NCBI GenBank assembly: GCA_014526335.1
Contig: JACTAT010000109.1
Coordinates: 1 to 64,000 of the forward strand
DNA length: 64,000 nucleotides
Origin: Chrysaora quinquecirrha
Taxonomy: Eukaryota; Cnidaria; Scyphozoa; Semaeostomeae; Pelagiidae
Direction: 5' to 3'
Part shown: piece after piece, positions 56,201-64,000 of the stretch
Layout of the letters: each line of letters begins with the position of its first letter
How positions within the stretch are numbered: the stretch's first letter is position 1
Notes under the pieces: generated by a model
Database searches by the model: none
What the model was told of the DNA's origin: nothing
The model's input: the letters and a program-made list of their open reading frames with translations, nothing else
Position numbers and translations under genes: made by a program

Positions 56201-59200
56201 TTATCCCCTAGAAGATTATCAGGGGGTATTAAGAAGGATTTACTAAATATTTTTGAGGAAAAAAAGGAGTTTTCAAAGCCCTTTGTTTTGGCCAATTTTT
56301 GGCCATTTGGCAAGGCTATAGACTTACCTTTGCCATTTTTGGAGAAAAAGTTTCTCACCCAAATTGGTCCCAATTTTATAGAAAAACACCTTATTTATCC
56401 CCGAGAAGGTTTTCAGGTGGTATTTAGAAGGATTAACTAAATATTTTGAAGAAAAAAGGATGTTTTCAAAATCCCTTATTTTGGCCTATTTTTGGCCATT
56501 TGGCAAGGCTATAGACTTACCTTTTTGCGATTTTTGGGGAAAAATTTTCTCGCCGAAATTGGTCCCAATTTGATAGAAAAACACCTCATTTAACCCCTAG
56601 AAGCTTATCAGGGGGTATTTAGAAGGATTTGCTAAATATTTTTGAAGAAAAAAAGAAGTTTTCAAAATCCCGTATTTTGGCCGATTTTTGGCCATTTGGC
56701 AAGGCTATAGACTTACCTTTTTTGCGATTTTTGGGAAAAATTTTCTCGCCGAAATTGCTCCCAATTTGATAGAAAAACACCTCATTTATCCCCTAGAAGC
56801 TTATCAGGTGGTATTTAGAAGGATTTACTAAATATTTTGAAGAAAAAGGAAGTTTTCAAAATCCCTTATTTTGGCCGATTTTTGGCCATTTGGCAAGGCT
56901 ATAGACTTACCTTTTTGCGATTTTAGGGAAAAATTTTCTCGCCGAAATTGCTCCCAATTTGATAGAAAAACACCTCATTTATCCCCTAGAAGATTATCAG
57001 GGGGTATTAAGAAGGATTTACTAAATATTTTTGAGGAAAAAAAGGAGTTTTCAAAGCCCTTTGTTTTGGCCAATTTTTGGCCATTTGGCAAGGCTATAGA
57101 CTTACCTTTTTTGCCATTTTTGGAGAAAAAATTTCTCACCCAAATTGGTCCCAATTTTATAGAAAAACACCTTATTTATCCCCGAGAAGGTTTTCAGGTG
57201 GTATTTAGAAGGATTTACAAAATATTTTTGAAGAAAAAATCGAGTTTTCAAAACCCTTTGTTTTGGCCAATTTTTGGCCATTTGGCAAGGCTATAGACTT
57301 ACCTTTTTGCCATTTTGAAGAAAACATTTCTCATCCAAATTGGTCCCAATTTGATAGAAAAACACCTTTTTATCCCCTAGAAGGTTTCAGGGGTATTTAG
57401 AAGGATTAACTAAATATTTTTGAAGAAAAAGGATTAACTAAATATTTTTGAAGAAAAAGGAGTTTTCAAAATCCCTTATTTTGGCCGATTTTTGGCCATT
57501 TGGCAAGGCTATAGACTTACCTCTTTTGCAATTTTGGGGAATAATTTTCTCCCCAAAATTGCTCCCAATTTGATAGAAAAACACCTTATTTATTCCCTAG
57601 AAGGTTTTTAGGGGTACTTAGAAGGATTTACTAAATATTTTGAAGAAAAAAGGGAGTTTTCAAAACCCACTGTTTTGGCCTATTTTTGGCCACTTGGCAA
57701 GGCTAAAGACTTACCTTTTTTGCGATTTTTGGGGAAAAATTTTCTCGCCGAAATTGCTCCGAATTCAAAATCCCTTATGTTTGCCGATTTTTGGCCATTT
57801 GGCAAGGCTGTAGACTTACCTTTTTTAAGAATTTTGGGGAAAAATTTTCTCGCCGAAATTGCTCCGAATTTGATAGAAAAACTCCTCATTTATCCCCTAG
57901 AAGCTTATCAGGGGGTATTAAGAAGGATTTACTAAATATTTTTGAGGAAAAAGAGGAATTTTCAAAGCCCTTTGTTTTGGCCAATTTTTGGCCATTTGGC
58001 AAGGCTATAGACTTACCTTTGCCATTTTTGGAGAAAAAGTTTCTCACCCAAATTGGTACCAATTTTATAGAAAAACACCTTATTTATCCCCGAGAAGGTT
58101 TTCAGGTGGTATTTAGAAGGATTAACTAAATATTTTGAAGAAAAAAGGATGTTTTCAAAATCCCTTATTTTGGCCTATTTTTGGCCATTTGGCAAGGCTA
58201 TAGACTTACCTTTTTTGCGATTTTTGGGGAAAAATTTTTTCGCCGAAATTGGTCCCAATTTGATAGAAAAACACCTCATTTAACCCCTAGAAGCTTATCA
58301 GGGGGTATTTAGAAGGATTTCCTAAATATTTTTGAAGAAAAAAAGAAGTTTTCAAAATCCCGTATTTTGGCCGATTTTTGGCCATTTGGCAAGGCTATAG
58401 ACTTACCTTTTTTGCGATTTATGGAGAAAAATTTTCTCGCCGAAATTGCTCCGAATTTGATAGAAAAACACCTCATTTATCCCCTAGAAGCTTATCAGGG
58501 GTATTTAGAAGGATTTACTAAATATTTTGAAGAAAAAGGAGTTTTCAAAACCCTTTATTTTGGCCAATTTTTGGCCATTTGGCAAGGCTATAGACTTACC
58601 TTTTTGCGATTTTTGGGAAAAATTTTCTCACCCAAATTGGTCCCAATTTGATAGAAAAACACCTCATTTATCCCCTAGAAGGCTTTTCAGGGGTATTTAG
58701 AAGGATTAACTAAATATTTTGAAGAAAAAGGAGTTTTCAAAATCCCTTATTTTGGCCGATTTTTGGCCATTTGGCAAGGCTATAGACTTACCTTTTTGCG
58801 ATTTTTGGGGAAAAATTTTCTCACCAAAATTGCTCCCAATTTGATAGAAAAACACCTTATTTATCCCCTAGAAGGTTTTCAGGGGTATTTAGAAGGATTT
58901 ACTAAATATTTTGAAGAAAAAGGACTTTTCAAAACCCAGTTTTCAAAAGGCTAAAGACCCTTTTTGCAATTTTGGCCGATTTTTGGCCATTTGGCAAGGC
59001 TATAGACTTACCTTTTTGCGATTTTGGGGAAAAATTTTCTCGCCGAAATTGCTCCCAATTTGATAGAAAAACACCTCATTTATCCCCTAGAAGCTTATCA
59101 GGGGGTATTTAGAAGGATTTACTAAATATTTTGAAGAAAAAAGGAGTTTTCAAAATCCCTTATTTTGGCCGATTTTTGGCCATTTGGCAAGGCTATAGAC

Positions 59201-62200
59201 TTACCTTTTTGCGATTTTTGGGAAAAATTTTCTCACCCAAATTGCTCCCAATTTGATAGAAAAACACCTTATTTATCCCCTAGAAGATTATCAGGGGTAT
59301 TTAGAAGGATTTACTAAATATTTTGAAGAAAAAAGGAGTTTTCAAAGCCCCTTATTTTGGCCAATTTTTGGCCATTTGGCAAGGCTATAGACTTACCTTT
59401 TTGCGATTTTTGGGGAAAAATTTTCTCACCCAAATTGGTCCCAATTTGATAGAAAAACACCTTATTTATCCCCTAGAAGGCTTTTCAGGGGTATTTAGAA
59501 GGATTAACTAAATATTTTGAAGAAAAAAGGGAGTTTTCAAAATCCCTTATTTTGGCCTATTTTTGGCCATTTGGCAAGGCTATAGACTTACCTTTTTTGC
59601 GATTTTTGGGGAAAAATTTTTTCGCCGAAATTGGTCCCAATTTGATAGAAAAACACCTCATTTAACCCCTAGAAGCTTATCAGGGGGTATTTAGAAGGAT
59701 TTCTTAAATATTTTTGAAGAAAAAAAGAAGTTTTCAAAATCCCGTATTTTGGCCGATTTTTGGCCATTTGGCAAGTTTATAGACTTACCTCTTTTGCGAT
59801 TTTTGGCGAAAAATTTTCTCGCCGAAATTGCTCCGAATTTGATAGAAAAACTCCTCATTTATCCCCTAGAAGCTTATCAGGTGGTATTTAGAAGGATTTA
59901 CTAAATATTTGAAGAAAAAAGGAAGTTTTCAAAATCCCTTATTTTGGCCGATTTTTGGCCATTTGGCAAGGCTATAGACTTACCTTTTTTGCGATTTTAG
60001 GGAATAATTTTCTCGCCGAAATTGCTCCCAATTTGATAGAAAAACACCTCATTTATCCCCTAGAAGATTATCAGGGGGTATTAAGAAGGATTTACTAAAT
60101 ATTTTGAAGAAAAAGGAGTTTTCAAAATCCCTTTATTTTGGCCAATTTTTGGCCATTTGGCAAGGCTATAGACTTACCTTTTTGCCATTTTTGGAGAAAA
60201 ATTTTCTCACCCAAATTGGTCCCAATTTGATAGAAAAACACCTTATTTATCCCCTAGAAGGTTTTCAGGTGGTATTTAGAAGGATTAACTAAATATTTTG
60301 AAGAAAAGGATGTTTTCAAAATCAATTATTTTGGCCGATTTTTGGCCATTTGGCAAGGCTATAGACTTACCTTTTTTGCGATTTTTGGGGAAAAATTTTT
60401 TCGCCGAAATTGGTCCCAATTTGATAGAAAAACACCTCATTTAACCCCTAGAAGCTTATCAGGGGGTATTTAGAAGGATTTCTTAAATATTTTTGAAGAA
60501 AAAAAGAAGTTTTCAAAATCCCGTATTTTGGCCGATTTTTGGCCATTTGGCAAGTTTATAGACTTACCTCTTTTGCGATTTTTGGCGAAAAATTTTCTCG
60601 CCGAAATTGCTCCGAATTTGATAGAAAAACACCTCATTTATCCCCTAGAAGCTTATCAGGGGGTATTTAGAAGGATTTACAAAATATTTTTGAAGAAAAA
60701 ATCGAGTTTTCAAAACCCTTTGTTTTGGCCAATTTTTGGCCATTTGACAAGGCTATAGACTTACCTTTTTGCCATTTTGAAGAAAAATTTCTCATCCAAA
60801 TTGGTCCCAATTAGATAGAAAAACACCTTTTTTATCCCCTAGAAGGTTTTTAGGGGGTATTTAGAAGGATTAACTAAATATTTTTGAAGAAAAAAGGGAG
60901 TTTTCAATATCCCTTATTTTGGCCGATTTTTGGCCATTTGGCAAGGCTATAGACTTACCTTTTTGCGATTTTTGGGGAATAATTTTCTCACCAAAATTGC
61001 TCCTAATTTGATTGAAAAACACCTTATTTATTCCCTACAAGGTTTTTAGGGGTACTTAGAAGGATTTACTAAATATTTTGAAGAAAAAAGGGAGTTTTCA
61101 AAACCCACTGTTTTGGCCTATTTTTGGCCATTTGGCAAGGCTATAGACTTACCTTTTTGCGATTTTTGGGGAAAAATTTTCTCGCCGAAATTGGTCCCAA
61201 TTTGATAGAAAAACACCTTATTTATCCCCTAGAATTCAAAATCCCTTATGTTTGCCGATTTTTGGCCATTTGGCAAGGCTATAGACTTACCTTTTTTAAG
61301 AATTTTGGGGAAAAATTTTCTCGCCGAAATTGCTCCGAATTTGATAGAAAAACTCCTCATTTATCCCCTAGAAGCTTATCAGGTGGTATTTAGAAGGATT
61401 TGCTAAATATTTTGAAGAAAAAAGTATGTTTTCAAAATTTCTTATTTTGGCCTATTTTTGGCCATTTGGCAAGGCTATAGACTTACCTTTTTTGCGATTT
61501 TTGGGGAAAAATTTTCTCACCAAAATTGCTCACAATTTGATAGAAGAACACCTTATTTGCCCCGTAGAGGCTATTCAGGGGTATTTAGAAGGATTTACTA
61601 AATATTTTTGAAGAAAAAGGAGTTTTCAAAATCCCTTATTTTGGCCGATTTTTGGCCATTTGGCAAGGCTATAGACTTACCTTTTTGCGATTTTTGGGGA
61701 AAAATTTTCTCGCCGAAATTGGTCCCAATTTNNNNNNNNNNNNNNNNNNNNNNNNNNNNNNNNNNNNNNNNNNNNNNNNNNNNNNNNNNNNNNNNNNNNN
61801 NNNNNNNNNNNNNNNNNNNNNNNNNNNNNNNNNNNNNNNNNNNNNNNNNNNNNNNNNNNNNNNNNNNNNNNNNNNNNNNNNNNNNNNNNNNNNNNNNNNN
61901 NNNNNNNNNNNNNNNNNNNNNNNNNNNNNNNNNNNNNNNNNNNNNNNNNNNNNNNNNNNNNNNNNNNNNNNNNNNNNNNNNNNNNNNNNNNNNNNNNNNN
62001 NNNNNNNNNNNNNNNNNNNNNNNNNNNNNNNNNNNNNNNNNNNNNNNNNNNNNNNNNNNNNNNNNNNNNNNNNNNNNNNNNNNNNNNNNNNNNNNNNNNN
62101 NNNNNNNNNNNNNNNNNNNNNNNNNNNNNNNNNNNNNNNNNNNNNNNNNNNNNNNNNNNNNNNNNNNNNNNNNNNNNNNNNNNNNNNNNNNNNNNNNNNN

Positions 62201-63980
62201 NNNNNNNNNNNNNNNNNNNNNNNNNNNNNNNTATTTAGAAGGATTTACTAAATATTTTTGAAGAAAAAAGGAGTTTTCAAAACCCTTTGTTTTGGCCAAT
62301 TTTTGGCCATTTGGCAAGGCTATAGACTTACCTTTTGCCATTTTGGAGAAAAATTTCTCACCCAAATTGGTCCCAATTTTATAGAAAAACACCTTATTTA
62401 TCCCCTAGAAGGTTTTAGGTGGTATTTAGAAGGATTAACTAAATATTTTGAAGAAAAAAGGATGTTTTCAAAATCCCTTATTTTGGCCAATTTTTGGCCA
62501 TTTGGCAAGGCTATAGACTTACCTTTTTTGCCATTTTTGAAGAAAAAATTTCTCACCCAAATTGGTCCCAATTAGATAGAAAAACACCTTTTTATCCCCT
62601 AGAAGGTTTTAGGGGTATTTAGAAGGATTATTTAAATATTTTGAAGAAAAAGGAGTTTTCAAAATACCTTATTTTGGCCGATTTTTGGCCATTTGGCAAG
62701 GCTATAGACTTACTTTTTTTGCAATTTTTGGGGAAAAATTTTCTCGCCGAAATTGGTCCCAATTTGATAGAAAAACACCTCATTTAACCCCTAGAAGCTT
62801 ATCAGGGGGTATTTAGAAGGATTTGCTAAATATTTTTGAAGAAAAAAAGAAGTTTTCAAAATCCCGTATTTTGGCCGATTTTTGGCCATTTGGCAAGGCT
62901 ATAGACTTACCTTTTTTGCGATTTTAGGGAATAATTTTCTCGCCGAAATTGCTCCCAATTTGATAGAAAAACACCTTATTTATCCCCGAGAAGGTTTTCA
63001 GGTGGTATTTGGAAGGATTAACTAAATATTTTGAAGAAAAAGGATGTTTTCAAAATCAATTATTTTGGCCTATTTTTGGCCATTTGGCAAGGCTATAGAC
63101 TTACCTTTTTTGCGATTTTTGGGGAAAACTTTTTTCGCCGAAATTGGTCCCAATTTGATAGAAAAACACCTCATTTAACCCCTAGAAGCTTATCAGGGGG
63201 TATTTAGAAGGATTTCCTAAATATTTTTGAAGAAAAAAAGAAGTTTTCAAAATCCCGTATTTTGGCCGATTTTTGGCCATTTGGCAAGGCTATAGACTTA
63301 CCTTTTTTGCGATTTATGGAGAAAAATTTTCTCGCCGAAATTGCTCCGAATTTAATAAAAAAACACCTCATTTATCCCCTAGAAGCTTATCAGGGGGTAT
63401 TTAGAAGGATTTACAAAATATTTTTGAAGAAAAAATCGAGTTTTCAAAACCCTTTGTTTTGGCCAATTTTTGGCCATTTGACAAGGCTATAGACTTACCT
63501 TTTTTGCCATTTTTGAAGAAAACATTTCTCATCCAAATCGGTCCCAATTAGATAGAAAAACACCTTTTTTATCCCCTAGAAGGTTTTTAGGGGATATTTA
63601 GAAGGATTAACTAAATATTTTTGAAGAAAAAAGGGAGTTTTCAATATCCCTTATTTTGGCCGATTTTTGGCCATTTGGCAAGGCTATAGACTTACGTCTT
63701 TTGCGATTTTTGGGGAATAATTTTCTCACCAAAATTGCTCCTAATTTGATTGAAAAACACCTTATTTATTCCCTACAAGGTTTTTAGGGGTACTTAGAAG
63801 GATTTACTAAATATTTTGAAGAAAAAAGGGAGTTTTCAAGACCCACTGTTTTGGCCTATTTTTTGCCACTTGGCAAGGCTAAAGACTTACCTTTTTTGCG
63901 ATTTTTGGGGAAAAATTTTCTCGCCGAAATTGCTCCGAATTCAAAATCCCTTATGTTTGCCGATTTTTGGCCATTTGGCA
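53214..63980 (+). repeat. Multi-unit duplicated block within the satellite
   Basis: A run of variant markers occurs in the same order several times: GCGATTTATGGAGAAAAA, AATTTAATAAAAAAACACC, GGATTTACAAAATATTTTTG, AAATCGGTCCCAATTAGATAG, CTTACGTCTTTTGCG, ACCCACTGTTTTGGCC and CCGAATTCAAAATCCC. Full or partial sets start near 53214, 55065, 57208, 58317, 60477 and 63211. These are segmental duplications of about four or more basic units. Confidence 0.75.
61732..62231. other. Assembly gap (500 N)
   Basis: Exactly 500 undetermined bases, a conventional size for a gap of unknown length. Satellite continues in the same orientation on both sides. Confidence 0.99.
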
Positions 63981-64000
63981 AGGCTATAGACTTACCTTTT

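Larger units (their letters stand above)
40702..64000 (+). repeat. Satellite array, about 195-bp unit, about 115-120 copies, running off the window
   Basis: Each unit contains, in order, TTGGCCGATTTTTGGCCATT, TGGCAAGGCTATAGACTTAC, GCGATTTTTGGGGAAAAATT, CCCAATTTGATAGAAAAACA, CCCCTAGAAGCTTATCAGGG and GGTATTTAGAAGGATTTACT. Units are 185-198 bases. Two unit segments near 41060-41275 and 41520-41575 are replaced by unrelated sequence, so the left edge is degenerate. Small frames throughout (motif WPFGKAIDLPFLRF and similar) are by-products of a length near 3 x 65 and are not genes. TGGCCAATTTTTGGCCA is an imperfect palindrome in every unit. Confidence 0.97.

Noticed and set aside
41000..63500. Dozens of 60-140-codon frames with WPFGKAIDLPFLRF-like peptides
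   Set aside because: They are translations of a satellite with a unit near 195 bases (65 codons). Frames change between units with indels, and both strands are open in places. There are no starts, splice sites or unit-independent conservation to support genes.

Overview
The window looks like nuclear DNA of an invertebrate animal, most likely a cnidarian; a sponge or another marine invertebrate cannot be excluded. It is AT-rich and has spliced genes with GT-AG introns. Its genes and elements include a very large interferon-induced-type GTPase, an alpha-kinase copy, an intron-bearing integrase-type gene, CFIm25/NUDT21, Ty3/Gypsy and LINE elements, tRNA-derived SINEs, MITE-like inverted-repeat elements and long satellites. 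The species call is inference from gene and repeat content.

Layout. 1-1.35 kb: 3' end of a Ty3/Gypsy-type LTR retrotransposon (integrase, frameshifted polyprotein tail, polypurine tract, start of an LTR). 1.35-2.4 kb: 160-bp tandem repeat. 2.5-9.3 kb: one uninterrupted 2,265-codon gene joining a MACPF-like N-terminal half to a very large GTPase (VLIG/GVIN-type). 10-15.3 kb: a LINE with endonuclease and reverse transcriptase, lying between 156-bp inverted repeats. 16-17.7 kb: low-complexity and dispersed repeats. 17.8-19.2 kb: an intronless alpha-kinase copy broken by three frameshifts. 19.24-19.54 kb: a MITE with TA target duplication. 19.55-22.7 kb (minus): a four-exon integrase-type gene with one frameshift, whose promoter and start codon are repeated in inverted orientation about 0.8 kb upstream. 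24-26.5 kb: foldback and dispersed repeats.

26.6-38.5 kb (plus): NUDT21 (CFIm25), the 25-kDa subunit of the pre-mRNA cleavage factor. Seven upstream coding exons and a tiny terminal exon are readable, but the penultimate coding exon (about 115 nt expected) is not in the sequence. Its introns hold a decayed CR1/Jockey-type LINE, four copies of a tRNA-derived SINE, a MITE nested in one of them, an orphan exon-like segment, and a 1.4-kb satellite whose 96-bp units are each a hairpin.

39-40.7 kb: a second tRNA-derived SINE and a foldback element. 40.7-64 kb: a 23-kb satellite of about 195-bp units with higher-order structure, containing a 500-N assembly gap and patches with shortened homopolymers. 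No gene is supported in this last third.

The genes do not form a pathway. NUDT21 is a housekeeping gene. The GTPase and the alpha-kinase copy belong to families often expanded in invertebrates. Most of the remaining DNA is mobile or tandemly repeated.
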